DNA of 64,000 bases from Symbiodinium natans (lineage: Eukaryota > Sar > Dinophyceae > Suessiales > Symbiodiniaceae), in NCBI GenBank assembly GCA_905221605.1, contig CAJNDS010000042.1:1-64000 (forward strand). The letters run 5' to 3'. The notes beneath the pieces are model-generated. The model was given only the letters and a program-made list of their open reading frames with translations, was not told the origin of the DNA and did no database searches. Below are positions 44,245 through 57,039 of this stretch, piece after piece. Position 1 is the stretch's first letter; every line of letters begins with the position of its first letter. Made by a program: the position numbers and the translations under genes.

Positions 44245-44990
44245 TCAAGAAGAGTGCACAAGGGACCTAAAAAGGTCACTTGGACTCTCTTGTCCCAAAA
44301 ACACATGTGCCTTCATGTGCCTCATCCAATAGTCTGTGCCACAGCTCATCAATGCGTACGTGTCCCGTCTAGAGACATAGAGCCAATGCAGCATTTCGTT
44401 GACTTCCATGCTTGCAGACGCTCTCGCAACTAAGCGACACGAACCGCCTATGATGCTATTGACAAGCAAATCAGAACTGGCGTGGGCGTGAGGTTCTGGC
44501 GGCGCAAAGCCGTGACGGTCACTGCTCCGAAGCGGATGTTCCAGTGCCTGCACTCGCAGCTTTCTGCCATTTGTCAAGGTCGTTCAAGCCCTGCGTTCAG
44601 TCCACGAGCTGCACGATAAAGAAAGCAGGCGGGTGTCGGCTCTTCTGTAGCGAGTGCTCGGCTGAGCTGGGCACGGCATGGGTTGCTGTCAGCGAAGCAG
44701 GGATGGGCCTGTCACAGAGTTCAGAAACACGAAGCTTTGATGTTTCGACTTTCGATGTCTTTAAGTGCCTGGTTCGGGTGTCCCGCACCGTCAACTCCAA
44801 CTTCTCCGCTGGAGGCCTGGCACAAGGGGTATTTTAACAGTATTCCAAGGGTTGCGGCTTGGCATTCAGGGAGAAGGTATGACAGAGCAGGCTCTGCATT
44901 CCACTCTCGGCACTGGATGCAAGGCTTCAGGTCGTCGAGCTTGGGCTCTTTGAAGCTCACTCTTGTGCAACACGCCGGCATGACACGATG
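44245..44990 (-). CDS. Three exon-like segments, unrecognised gene
   Basis: 44860-44990 reads FKEPKLDDLKPCIQCREWNA then EPALSYLLPE. 44600-44800 reads LTVRDTRTRHLKTSKVETSK then LRVSELCDRPIPASL. 44245-44530 reads VNSIIGGSCRLVARASASME then EMLHWLYVSRRDTYALMSCG. The reading frames differ, so introns must separate them. No family recognised. Confidence 0.4.
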
Positions 44991-45329
44991 GATATGTGCG
45001 TGGCCTCAGCGTAAGAAAATCTCCAACGCCGGGAGGGGCCAGAGGCCATCAGAGGCCAAGGGGTGCACGAGTTCTGAGGCTGGAATACCCCGCGCAAGAC
45101 AAATTCCACCGACCCCGACAGATTGGGCGGACGACCATGTACTGCGCATCGTGGCGAAATGCGTCCGTGGGAGGCTTTTCGATCACATCCTTGCAACCGA
45201 CAGGATCTGACTGTTCTGCTTAGCTTCCCTGGATTCGCTGCTAAGGTTTTTCATAATGCCAAACACACAGTCAGTCCTCTCTGACGTCCTCTGGCGCAGG
45301 CATCGTCTTGGCCTCCCCATCACCAGACG

Positions 45330-45470
45330 CTCTCCTCTCCTAGAGTCTGCGCCTTTCGAGGCGCCACCAGCAATACCAACAACCCCCCACCACGCCAGGC
45401 TGCGGACGCAGAAAGCCTCGAACTCATCCTCCTTTCCAGAATGCTCCGCCCTGCAGAAGTCTTGGCATGG
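45330..45470 (-). CDS. Exon-like segment, unrecognised
   Basis: After CTTCTGCAG it reads AEHSGKEDEFEAFCVRSLAW then WGVVGIAGGASKGADSR. Probably coding; function unknown. Confidence 0.4.
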
Positions 45471-45499
45471 GAAGGCACACTGCTTCAGTCAGGAGATTC

Positions 45500-47900
45500 C
45501 AAACTGAGCCTGTTCATACACATTCCTTCCCGCATCGATGCTGAGCGTATACAAAGAATCCGCTCCAGAACAGCAAAAGCTACGCAAGAGGCTAGGGGTT
45601 ACGCGTTCGGAGATGCCTGGGGTGTGGGAGCTGCTTCGAAGTTTCTTGAAGCTGCTGGCCTGAGCCTGGCTCGCTCGCTGGCCCGGACACGTGGGTAATT
45701 GCGCCTGAGCAGACACGAACATTAAAATGTTCCTATCCCCCCATCTCCATCTACCTATGGCTGCAAGATATAGATAGATTCGTGCATCTGCTACATACAT
45801 ATGTGGCATCTGTTGCAAATGTTACATGTGTTATGCTATATATGGAAAATATGCGGAGATATACGCATGCTTACCCACTCTCCCACGACAAAGCGCCTGC
45901 CGCCATTGCTGTCATGGGGCGGGTGGGGTGCCAACATACCAGAACTCCAAAAGTTTAAGGCACAGTATTCCAAGATTCACACAACAAGGAGGCTCAGATG
46001 TCCAAACCTTCACAAATCCACACAGGAGCTCGCCGTCTTCACCATTTGCATACGCCACCATACACCGACAAATGGAGGGGTCCCTTACCCGCGTGCTACC
46101 GATGCACCAACCAGTAAATACCATTAGTCGTGTCTTCGAGAAGAAACAGCCCTTCTACATGTGGGGGAACGAAACAAAAACAACGAGCACATGTGTACTC
46201 CCCCCCCCCCCCTAAAAGAAACACCCTCAATATGATTTCAGCGAACCCCACCTGGGGGGGGGGGGTGGGGGGTGCGTGGTTTTTGGAGGGGTAAATATTT
46301 ATAGATGCATACGTATATATAGTATGTACAGATATGTAGTATCTAACATCTACACATATAAGGACGTTGCTGTGACAGCGTAGCGCACCTGGCGCTCGGA
46401 GCTGGAGGAGGGCTTGCAACAGCGGCCATGGGCTCCGGGCTGCAGCTGCGGTACTGGGTATGAACCCTAAACGCCCTAAACCCCAAACCCTGAACACACT
46501 CACAATCCGAATGTAACATCGACTCTCTAACGGCTAGTAGGAGCCTGCATCCTGAACTTGCACAGCGTGCTATGGGACTCATATTCAGTAGCTGGGAAAG
46601 CCGGAGTTGAGCCAAGGCATCCCGCGCGAGAAAACATCGGGACACAAGAGGCATCTAGCCATCAGCAATGCCCCTTCAGCTGCCCCGCGTTGCGGCGACA
46701 TGATCCGGAGATTGCACGCATGCAGATGAAGATGGCCATACCTTGCCCTGCCAGTAGTGCTCTCGACCCACCCATTAATAAATAATTATTATTATTACAC
46801 TTATAATTACAATTATGATGATTATTTCATTTATTATTAGTATTGTTATTATTCGTATTCTTATTGTTACTAGTATTATTAATCATAAATGAAGGCCCGG
46901 AGTGGCCGCAGCTCCTCCGTGATGCTAAGCCACACCGCTTTGAGCGTTCGGGGCTGAGGTTCGAGGGCCAAGAAGAGGTTTAGGGTTTAGGGTTTAGGGT
47001 TCAGGGTTTAGGGTTTAGGGAGTCTTAAACTGTTTTTCGTCGGGGCCCTTTGCACTTCAGGCCGGAACAGGAAAATCACCAGAAGGCAGACTGAAGAATC
47101 ACCAATCGTAACTAGCGATTTATTGGAGAAGGGCAACCTTCGGCCAGGTATGTATAGGGATGATCTCGCACCCTTGGGTCTGCCAGCGTGTGTCTTGAAA
47201 CTCTAACCCCCACACCGTCGGACTTGCTTTGCAAGCCAAGCACCCGGTCAGAGTTTACTGCCTGTTCCAGCCGGACATCAAAACGAATTCTCGGATTCAC
47301 ACATCGCAAATGGACACATCGTTGCCAGAGGCGTCACTTTTGTGAGAGCCTGACTTGGCTTTGGTCAGGCTTGTCGTGTCACAGGTTACTACTTACTACT
47401 TCAGGGAGCTCCGGGCCCCCGCAGGCTATGTTCCTGTGCCGGAAACAGCTGCTGCAAGCAGGACTACAGGAATGTTGCAAGAGGTTTTGCCGGGGCACAG
47501 GTGCTCTCCCGTCCCTGTACACACCGCAATGGTCCCTCTTTCTGCATGTCTCTGCTACTTTTCTGCTACCCTTCTTCCGTGTAGGGATTCTCCGCCAGCT
47601 CCTCAGAACGTTCTCGGATGCAGGCGAAGTTGGCATCCTGCATCAATCTTCTGGATTCGGATTCCGCTTCCGCGGTTGCAGCCAGTAGTGTAGGACTTGG
47701 ACTAAGTTTCGGCTACACATGGCTACACCAAGTCTGTAGTTGCTACTCTGCGCCTGCACATCTTGCCCGTTCAGACCACCCAGCATGCAAATAACAGCAG
47801 AAGTGTTCGTAGAGTCATCAAATTCAAACAAAGCTCAAACCCGACAATCGTCGGTTCTGACTGCACCAGGAGCCATCGGAAGACATGCCGAAGTACACTG
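45500..47900. other. Region without a recognised gene; several simple repeats
   Basis: Contains poly-C at 46201-46212, poly-G at 46254-46266, ATT-rich DNA at 46785-46885 and a TTTAGGG tract at 46978-47022. Short frames on both strands are not supported. Confidence 0.4.
46978..47022 (+). repeat. Interstitial telomere-like tract (TTTAGGG)
   Basis: Six TTTAGGG units, one with TTCAGGG. Confidence 0.9.
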
Positions 47901-47949
47901 TCTAGGAGCATGCTAGATTGCACCTCACTGAAGCAATTGCAACTGCTAC

Positions 47950-48110
47950 TGCCGAGTCCAGCATCCAGGACAGAAGCCGCAAGAAACCACTGCAGTCGAT
48001 GCAGCTGCCCCGCTGCTCCACCTCCCCAAAGCGGATGCTCACTGCAAATTCTACGGGGGGGCCTTGCTGGACAGCCATGTTGCGCATGAGACATCTACAC
48101 TCCATTCCCG
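47950..48110 (-). CDS. Exon-like segment, unrecognised
   Basis: Reads MECRCLMRNMAVQQGPPVEF then AVSIRFGEVEQRGSCIDCSG. Cys-rich and open; not recognised. Confidence 0.4.
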
Positions 48111-48312
48111 AAGTATCCGGTCTCGAATCCGCACGAAGACACAATACGTGATTTAATATGTGTTAGCGTCGGCCTCAGCACATGCTGCCAAGAGGAGTAT
48201 GTTGGAGGGGTTTCTGCTTTGCATGGTGTGTATGGAAGACACAATGCAGCGGCACACTATGCTCACCTATAAAGTATACTACAAGGATATAGCTGGGTAT
48301 CTTCAAGCGGTC

Positions 48313-48670
48313 CATGTTGGCAAGAAGTCGGCCCGTCTGAGGGTGCAGCAGGCAAGGTGTTCTGCATATCAAGTGCAGCTCGCGCCTGGTAAGACAACAC
48401 CAGGGATTCTCTATGCGCAAGATGCACTTCTAGCCAGCTTGTGCCAGCGTTATATTGGTCGTGCGCGAATCACTCGCCGAAAGTTCACTGCGAGGACTTG
48501 CTGCTCTCCACGCCTACGAGGGCTAACGGTCGCGCTTGCGCCTTCAGCAGTTTCAAGTGGGTTGGCGTCAGAGGAACTCCAAGCTCACCTTAAGTCCGAT
48601 TGTCAAGGCATCCATCGCAGTCCATCGCATTTGCACTGCAACGTTTTCGAAGTACTCTGCTCTGCTCCCC
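48313..48670 (-). CDS. Two exons that join in phase, unrecognised gene
   Basis: About 48597-48670 reads AEYFENVAVQMRWTAMDALT then IGLK and ends at a GTGAGC donor. The next candidate, after CTTACCAG at about 48395, reads ARAALDMQNTLPAAPSDGPT and is in phase. Their presence makes the 203-codon plus-strand frame over the same DNA an unlikely gene. Confidence 0.45.
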
Positions 48671-49370
48671 GTCGTCCTACGCACCTACACAATGCGATAT
48701 TCGCGCGCTGCGCCCTGCGCGCCACATCCTTGGAGAGCGGCGCAGCAGCTTCCACAGCCGCGAATGGGTAAGCTTCGGTTCCTCGGTCACCACGCTGTCC
48801 CAGGGTCCAGTCGCAAACTCGCAAACCGCCACAACCGCAACATCCTACAACAGCGGACTCGACTTGATGTCTGCACTTGCAGCACTTTGCTCAGTGATGG
48901 CCGGGGCATGAGCAGACTGAGGCTCTTCTGATGAAATCCGCTCCAGGCCTGAAGGATCTCACGAATTTGAGCATCAACACCCTGTCGATGCCCGCTTTTT
49001 GCACTTTGTGCCCTTCAATTTTTGGTGCTATTTGCAAGGGTTGCCGTACTCGGGGTATGGTCACTAGGGCGTCCCGAGCAGTGCTCCCGAGGCGAGTGTC
49101 TGAAGATGTCTGAAGTGCTGAAAGCTACGGGAATCGGATGTGTCGGGGTCGCGATCCCGGCAGCTGTCGTAGGTACAGATTCAATGATATGAGATGGGCT
49201 CAAGGCTCGCGGTATATGGGGATTGCGTAGGAACTACCACTCCACCGGGAAGCTGAAGGAGAGTGCACTATTAAATACCCTTCAACTGAGCAGAAAGTAC
49301 AAGGAACGAGTATTGGCAACATGTCCGAGTGTATGCTGCACTTGACACCATCTTCGTCTGCGGCCCACAC

Positions 49371-49449
49371 TGGGTTCAGGGACAGGTTCCTCATCTGAGT
49401 CGCTGTCACTCCTCCTGTCCTCGGCTTTGCTGCCAGCAGTCCCCACCTC
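49371..49449 (-). CDS. Acidic exon, unrecognised
   Basis: Bounded by TCCTGAG/CTCAG-type acceptor sequence and a GTGTGG donor. Reads EVGTAGSKAEDRRSDSDSDE then EPVPEP, a Ser/Asp/Glu-rich linker-like stretch that could be phosphorylated. Confidence 0.5.
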
Positions 49450-50498
49450 CTGAGCCCCGTCATTTGAGCCTCGAAATGGCCTCCTGAGCACGTGGCATTA
49501 GAATGCTCGCACCATGTAACGAAGACCTCGGCACGCCAAGGCTGAGGTACTAACAAGCGACCATAGCAAAAACCAACTGACTTGCCAGCGACCTTGACTC
49601 TTAGGAGTCAGCAACCCGAAGCTCCTCTTGCTCTTTGTCAGAGAAGAGGTGCGATCTGGTTTGACTTTCCACCTCGAAACAACTTAAGAATTTTGCAAAT
49701 AATCTACTGGCATCTACTGAGTAGATCGGAGTCATGGAGAGCCTGAATACCCATCATCAACATGTCCTGGCTCCGGGGGTCTCGCTGTCTTAACATCCTC
49801 TTCGGTCTGCAGGACGCGCAGGAAGTGCACCTGATAACACAGCTTAATCAACCCAGCATGGTGTGGGGAGAGTCAAAAAAGCCAGACTCAGGCACGCAGC
49901 GCACACAGGCAGACACAGAGAGAGACAGATAGGCAATAAACGGAGGACGGACAGACAAAGGAAAGAAAAACCAACAGACGCAGACGAAGAACAGACGGAG
50001 AGCAGACTCAAGAAACATGCAGAGACACGTGAGGACACACCGAGATGGGAACAAACACCCGCACGCCCAGAACATGGACATAAACACAGCACCCGCCGAG
50101 CCCCGCACGAAATTCCAGAACGTGATGCCTGGAGCGCCGGGCAGCCCCACCTCCTCCTGAAGGCCACGTTAACCCAAAGAAGGCCAGAATTGCGACACAG
50201 TGTCTGAGCTTTCAAAGAGTGCTGTCACAAACAATGTTGCACCTCACTTGCACCTCCACGGCGTGCGGAGAGGCGCGCTTGCTCGAGCAGGCCTCGCACC
50301 CACATCGGCGAATCAAACATGCATGAAGCGTGTTGGGCCGAAACTTTTGAAACCATCTTGAGAGAGGGGCGAACGAAGTGCCTCTGATCGTCCACCTACG
50401 TTCGACCACCCGAAAGGACAGCGGCAAGCTGGAAAATTTTTTGCGGAGGCTCATGACTCGTGAGCGTTGAAGTCCAAGCAGCTGTGCGAAGATCAATC

Positions 50499-53075
50499 TT
50501 CAAGTCAGACAGAAGTGGTGGCATTTCGTCGCGAGTAAGCTTCCGATTGCCGTCTGTGTCGTACCTCGATGCTGGCATGCGCTTGACAGTGCTGCCCTGC
50601 TTGTCTTGCAACATCAGGGTTCTTTGTCACTACCACTCTCCAGCTTCCATGTGCCCAAGTACCACTTTGCACCCAATCATACTTGACAAAACTTCTTGAG
50701 CTTCAACATCAACAGATCGAGACAATTGAGCCTCTCTACCCCTTTAGAATCATCTTGAATCATCTTGAACCTTCCCTTGGAAAATTCCGAGTCGGTCGAG
50801 TCGACTAAGCCTGAGACTTGTCGAAGGCCTGCTGAAAGGTTCGGACCTGTTGCAACTGCTACCTTATGTCATATGTGCTGTATACTATATACAATAAACT
50901 ACATACCATGCATATATACACATACAGGCACAGATAAATACGTAGACACGCCAACTAAGAGCTCAATCTTATTTACAAGTACTACACTATGCAAGATTCA
51001 CATGAAGCGCCCTATTCCCCGATTCCCGACAAGCCGGTGAGTCCCCGAGCCTCGTCATCTGTAAAGCCTGCCTGGCACATTGTTTCGTAGAGATGTAGCA
51101 GGCACCACGTGAGACCACAAGTCATGCCCCACTTCTGAAAGGAAGGGTCCACCAAAACCCCACCACCTGCTTTCGCATCTGGCTCAGGATTTGCCGCCGC
51201 ATGTTGTCAAGCACCTGCACGAAGTCGTCCTTGGGAGCCGCAAAGCTCCCGCAGATTTGCGGGCTCCAGATGTGTGCTCCACAAGGGCAAGATCTGCACA
51301 AAAACCCTGGGCCCTGCACGAAATCAATGTAGCGTGAGTCCCGAACCCCTGGTCAAATCTTCTGAAGGAAATCGCCCGACTTTCCAGAGATAAAAGCTCC
51401 ACAAAGCTCGGAGCTGCCAGTGCCCGCCTTGCAGACACTGGCTTATCACGCTGACGCTGACACGCCGATCCATTTGTGTAAGCACTGACCTCAGGATGAC
51501 AGACACAGAGAAAGCGAGTTCAGAATCCTCAATGTCAATGAAAGCCTGAGGGTAGTTGAGGGAAGAGCTTCAGGCAGTCTTGCTTCAGAACAAGTTCGTC
51601 TTCGCAGTTGCGGTCGAAGACCTGATAGTACATCGGATGCTGCAGAGACGAAAGACTTCAACAACGATGCCGCTGCCTGCTTCAGGTGGCTGAGGCACTC
51701 ATCACGGTGAAGCCTCGGCAGCAAGCCAGAACCACCTGAAGAATGGATTCCAAAGGGCACGTGACATCACAAGACTTGGCCCCTCACCGAATCAGCCTCA
51801 AGAACCTGATCCAATGCATGCCAGCCCGGATGAAACAAAGATGGACAGGTTGAGGTTTCGAGTTGGGGAGTTTAGATGAGTTTAGGGTTTGCTGGCAGTC
51901 CCTCTTCCCTGTAGGACGCATGGCTGCTCGAAAGTCTTACAACACCACGGTGTCGACGTTGTCGACTGCAAAGCAAACTACTTGCGGCCAGGGTCTAGAG
52001 CGTCCCCATTTACCGCCATGCGACCTACCAACTACGACAGAACAAGCCGAAATCTTGAACGTGCTACCTTTCGTATTCAATTCCTCTTTCAGAAGAACAC
52101 AAAAAACTCAAAACATGGCAGACAAAGCAATCTGCTCCGAGCCACTCTGGAAAGCCCATTCGGTCGGCGCCGTCCAGGTTCACGGACTGGCGCAGCGTCG
52201 TGCGATTTCTTGTTTCAAGGAAGCCAGCAATGGGGAGGGGGTAAGATGGCTTGTGAAGTGCTCGATGATGCTCTAGCTCTAGGGGTGATGTTATGTTGAA
52301 TCCGAATCCAGGCATAAGTTGACGTCCAGAGTCAACGCTTCAGAGGGTTTCTCCTCAGTACGACCGAAGCCAAGCAAACCATGCGCAGCAAGTACACGGA
52401 GCCATGCAGGTTTGGGTCCTTGGACAAAATCACGGTGCCTGGAAGTAGCTGTCTGCGGCATCCAACCTTAAATCGGGCGCCTCTCCCAGTGCTTTGGATG
52501 CCTCATTTCACACTTTTGTATGCCGGGGTTGTGGCTCGATGCTGAAGCCCAGCCACCGCAATATGGAGGCGACCTCCAACACGCCCACCTGTCCCGAGCC
52601 TTAGGGTTCCATGGTGCCATCGTGCCACCCAACAGCACGACACTGCCCTGCACATCCCTGCACTACGCCACTACGCCGCTATGCCGCTATGCCTATGGCG
52701 AGCTCTGCAGGAGAGCTCCCAAGCGTGCTCTGGAATGTGGTTGACATGTCCATGACACCTCTGCTTGAGTCAACCACCTTCTGTGTCGAAAGCGCGAAAC
52801 ACCTCGAAGAACTCGTCCTAAGTGGGTCGGTGACAGAGCTCAGCCAGCCTCAAACGGCGCTGCAAAGTGAGGCAACCACGACATCGCATCGGCTGAATCC
52901 ATCCTTGGATACATCAATCGCAGATGTCGGCCGGGCGAGTTGGTCACCCAGCTTCCACCATCCCAGGTTCTGCCCACAAGCCCATTATTACCCAGTGTAT
53001 ACCCAGTGTCCGTGCGGCAGAAATCTTGCGCCAGGTGAACAAAGCATTCGAAATCGATTTCCTGGTCCTGCGCAG

Positions 53076-53111
<36 letters not shown>

Positions 53112-56100
53112 GCTCGCGTGCACAAACAACAGCCGACGCGGCTCTGTGTGTTGGTCGATCTCGATCTTTCTCTCTCTCTCTCTCTCTCTCTCTTCTTCTT
53201 ATTCTTATTCTTATTATTCTTCTTCTTCTTCTCATTCTTCTTCTTCTCATTATTATTCTTCTACTTCGCCTTCGTCTTCTTCTTCTTGTACCCAGCGAAG
53301 GATCTCTCTCTCTCTCCGTCTCTCCTACACGCATAACCTCCCCGAAGGGAGGCCGCCCTCGCTGACTCTCTCTTTCTCTCGTCACTTGCTTTCGTTCGTA
53401 TGCTTTTCTCCATCCTTTGTACTTGCCTGTCTTTTCTCTCTGTTAACTCTTCATATTGACCACCCGTTTGCGCTGCTCTTCTTGCGGGCTTGGGGATGCT
53501 TTTGGGTGCCCTCAGCTTGAAGGGTGGAGCTGCAGTCCTTGGAGACCTTCTGTCGCTCCAGGAGGTCCTCCAAATCTGCTCGCCTCAGTCATCTTGGCGA
53601 GCTGCGTTGTTGTGACTCTGTGGCTCTCCTTGTGGTTCTCCTCCCCACCCTGAACGCCCATAAGAAACTTACCAAACTCAGCAGCACATCCGCACAAAAG
53701 ACATGGACCTCGTAAACAAAAAGCACAAGCCAAGCCCTACAGGGCCCATCTTGAAGCCAGAAGCGCTTCTAGGATGTGGCTCGTCCTCTGAGTTTTTGAG
53801 ACTTTTTGGAGTGCAGGGCCCAAAACCTGACCATATTGGGTTTTTGGAAAAAAGGCTTACGTCAATCAAGGTCAGGGTAGATGCAACCATGATCAACCTT
53901 GAGCGCCGTGCAAAGCAATATAGCCAAGGTATCGAAAAGCCTCCTTAGCACATGGTGACACGCTCGTGGCGAGCGGTCTCCAATGAAATGATGGAATGCA
54001 CTCTCTACACTGCAGTGCTACCTTCTGTGTGTACTTCACAGCAGACGACAGTCCCACTACGATTGCCAGCACGGGCAGCACCCTCACGTGTGCAGTCTTT
54101 TACCTCCAAGTGAATGAAGTATGTTTATTCCTGGCAGCATTTGTTGCGGCATCATTACTCCACAATCCATGACAGCTTGTGCTTGGGCACTGGCCTTCAG
54201 GTCGTCCTGCCGCAGCAGGCCTGGACGGATCTTTCATCGTCTGCACAAACTCAACAAAACGACGCCACGCACTCTGTGTTTTAAACAGCGGTTGTCACCT
54301 GATCCTATGTAGTCAACCTTGTCGAACTTTCGCCTGTACCTGGCATCAGCAAGACTCTGCAAGAAATGCAGAAAATGACAAGACACAGAACCTCTCACTT
54401 GCATTCCGTAATAAACGACGTGGAACATGTGGCCTGGTGTTATTCAGCAATGATGTATTAATCTTATTTGTGTGGCAGGGGTTGGCAGAGGCACCAGGTA
54501 ATCTCAGCCTCTCTAAGACGCCTTGCCCAAACCTGAGCATGCACAACACACAGGCTGCTGTACTGTGGCAACCGCGAATTATAATGTTCCAAAATTGCTG
54601 CGCAGCCAGGACTTCTGAGTGGGGCTCCAGGTACTCACGGAACTGCATACCCTGCCTGAGCTTACATGCCAAATATTTAAGGCACTTGGCGCATCGAAGC
54701 TCGATTGCCGGCTTTCTTGGCACGTGATTGATGCTGAATCACAACCGTCTTCCCTCGAAAGCTACGAGTACCTGGCAAGAACTCTGACCGCTTTTCTGCA
54801 TTCATGCTGCTGTACCCTAATTGGTTGTTCCCTCAGTACAGATATGACACATGTCACACATGTCCTTCTGATAGTTTCCTCCAAGTCACTCTTCCAAGTT
54901 CTGACCACCCTGCTGCCGAGACAAGGCTCGCTTGGCTGCCTGGACACGTCGAGGCAACGCACGGTGTGTCTTGTGCTTCGATGTGTAGCACCACTGCGTC
55001 AGAGCGCAGATGAGAGTTGCTGAGTAATTTCAGGGTCTTTCATACTCAAGCCATGGCCGCACAGGTTATCTTCACGGGGCTTAAGTATATGCAGCATACC
55101 ATGGCAGCGAGCTTACATGAGATTTGAAGGACGACTGCGCTGGGAAGGCCTTTTCCTCTTTCTTCTTCTGCATCTGCAGCAAAACCTGCCAGCAAACATG
55201 TCAAAACACGTCACAATGCAGGAATCTGAGATTTGAGAGCCGTCGTGGTTCAAGGCAACTGGCCTTAAAGAGTAGAAGTAGGGAGACAACTACTGGGCTT
55301 GCGTACCTGGCCTCGTTCACAAGCTTCACGCCCATGCTAAGCGTCTGTGGCCCAAACCTGGTCTGATACAACAAGAACCCTCAACACGAAACCCTAGAAC
55401 CCCACCCTAAACAAACCCCACATGCGCTCGAGCTCTGCGTTCTCGACCCCGCCTTTTCATGGTACCGCCACGCTACACCTCCAAACCCTGCTCGTTAACC
55501 CTGGAAGCGCTGATCCTACACCTCAACCCTAACCTTGAACCCTAAACCCTAACCCACCACGAACCACGGAGAGCAGAGTGAACCATGAACGAGAGGCATG
55601 GGATCGAAGGGTGGTATGCACGGGGGAGGGGATGCCATGCCGATAAAGAAGGTAGCAAGCTTGCGGTGACCTGACGGCTCTCCAAAACGAAGAAGAGTCA
55701 ACATAAGCCCGAGATAGCACAGGAAAACTCACCCCGAAACAACCTCAAAGGAAACCCGAAATGAGTTCAACATGTTATTTCGGGTGGTTGTATAGCTTAG
55801 CATGTTTCAACAAGACATTTGTCTCCAAAAAAACCTACACCCTCTGAACCTATGAACTCTATAAACCCAAAAATAATAACTATAAATAACTAAAAGCCCT
55901 ATAAACCCCATAAACCCTGCAGTATAAACCCTTCCTTTGCTTTGTTCGACTCGGCCCGCAGATTGCAGCGACTCTGATACCCGGGTGCCAGGCAAACTCA
56001 TCAGTGCATCTCCCATATCCCCTTCCGGCACCTGCCCACAACCCTCTCAGAGAAGCACAAAGAGGGCAAGAGGCAAGTGTCACCAAGCCTCGCGTAGCTT

Positions 56101-56969
56101 GGAGCCCACGACCGGCACGGCAAACTTGTAGAAGACCGCATAAAGGTCTCTGACCTGAGACCGGAATGAGCCCTCTGTAAACAAGAAACCCATCTGAACC
56201 CATCCGACGTAAAGTGTGTGACCGACCTCTGCTTGTGAGAAGCCCTCCGTCTTCTTGTAGACCTCGAGCTTTCGCTTAGGGTTTTCGCCCAGGGCTTTCT
56301 GCATCCCTTCGTGAAGCTATGCCCTCACCAGAGAAATTATGCTTCAAAGTCTTCCAGGGTTCCGGCCGTAAGCAAATGGATGAATTCATGGAACTCAATG
56401 GTGCCAGTGTGGTCCTGGAGGAGACAACAGCTGTCGAATGCTGTCGAGGGGCGGAACCGCCGTGATAGAAGCCGACACAGCAGCGGCATGCCGGCTCCTC
56501 ATCAACCACAGCGATGGCAGCTTCCTGAGTGCCAAACAAGCAAGACAGTCAAGGGGGGAAGCAGAAGCTTGCCTGGGCACATGGGCTCTGAGCTCCAGAC
56601 CACCGTCGATTTGAATGGCGTGATGCTGAAGGAGCGCATGACGCCCTGCCGTTTGGCGCAACGCGCAGATGGGCGAACTGGATGGCAAAAGCCAGCCTCG
56701 ATCTCTTCGGTGTCCAAAGAACCCGAGCCATCTTCATCAAACTCCCGAAACACTCTCTGTACCTCAAGACAAGGAGACAAGCTTGCAGGAAAGTTGGGCC
56801 TTTATTGGGGTAGGCCTGAGCCCGCTCGTAGGATGTGTACTGTCCTATGAAGCGGAGGTACTCCTGGACAGGGGATGTCACAAGGGTAAAAGACCGGAGG
56901 CCGGGCAGATTGAACCTCGAAGTCGAGGGTAGCGAACTTTGTGAGCTTCTGAGTGATCTCCAGAATGAC
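50499..56969 (-). CDS. Multi-EF-hand calcium-binding protein, many small exons (partial model)
   Basis: The first eight exons join in phase: 56916-56969, 56816-56863, 56697-56762, 56601-56645, 56498-56524, 56343-56414, 56227-56298, 56122-56154. They read ...FATLDFE/EYLRFIGQY, then EF loop DEDGSGSLDTEE, GVMRSFSITPFKSTV, EF loop DEDHTGTIEFHE (split by an intron after the second residue), LEDFEKALGENPKRK and GFSQAEVRDLYAVFYKF, the start of another EF helix. Further EF exons follow: 52778-52817 with 52524-52599 (loop DTEGSGQVGVLE then ASILRWLGF), 52133-52186 (NLDGADRMGFPE), about 51644-51676 (GSGIVVEVFRL), 51167-51229 (DDFVQVLDNMRRQ) and 50499-50564 (DTDGNRKLTRDE). Donors include GT, GC and GA. 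Exons between 52.8 and 56.1 kb are not resolved, so this could be two adjacent EF-hand genes. The role is presumably calcium sensing or buffering in the cytosol; no membrane segment or signal peptide is seen in the resolved exons. Confidence 0.82.
52818..56121. other. 3.3-kb stretch between resolved EF-hand exons
   Basis: Holds the microsatellites above and CCCTAAA-like motifs at 55375-55560. It should contain at least one missing exon if the flanking EF-hand exons belong to one gene, because the helix ending VFYKF at 56122 needs a calcium loop. I could not place it. Confidence 0.45.
53073..53330. repeat. (CA)n and (TC)n/(TTC)n microsatellites
   Basis: CACACACACA at 53079-53109, then TCTCTCTC and TTCTTCTTA-type repeats. 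Frames here are artefacts. Confidence 0.95.
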
Positions 56970-57039
56970 CTGCACTTTTCTGGACACGCAAGAGGGGACC
57001 ATCCTGAGAGTGCTTATGGCAAAAATTGAGCTCAGCCGG

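Noticed and set aside
46978..47022. Chromosome end suggested by TTTAGGG units
   Set aside because: The tract is short and internal, other tracts face both ways, and coding exons continue on both sides.
48160..48771. 203-codon plus-strand frame
   Set aside because: Minus-strand exons with a GTGAGC donor and an in-phase CTTACCAG acceptor overlap it, and the plus-strand translation has no recognisable domain.
52840..53385. 181-codon minus frame rich in Arg and 241-codon plus frame rich in Ser/Leu/Phe
   Set aside because: Both are translations of (CA)n, (TC)n and (TTC)n microsatellites.
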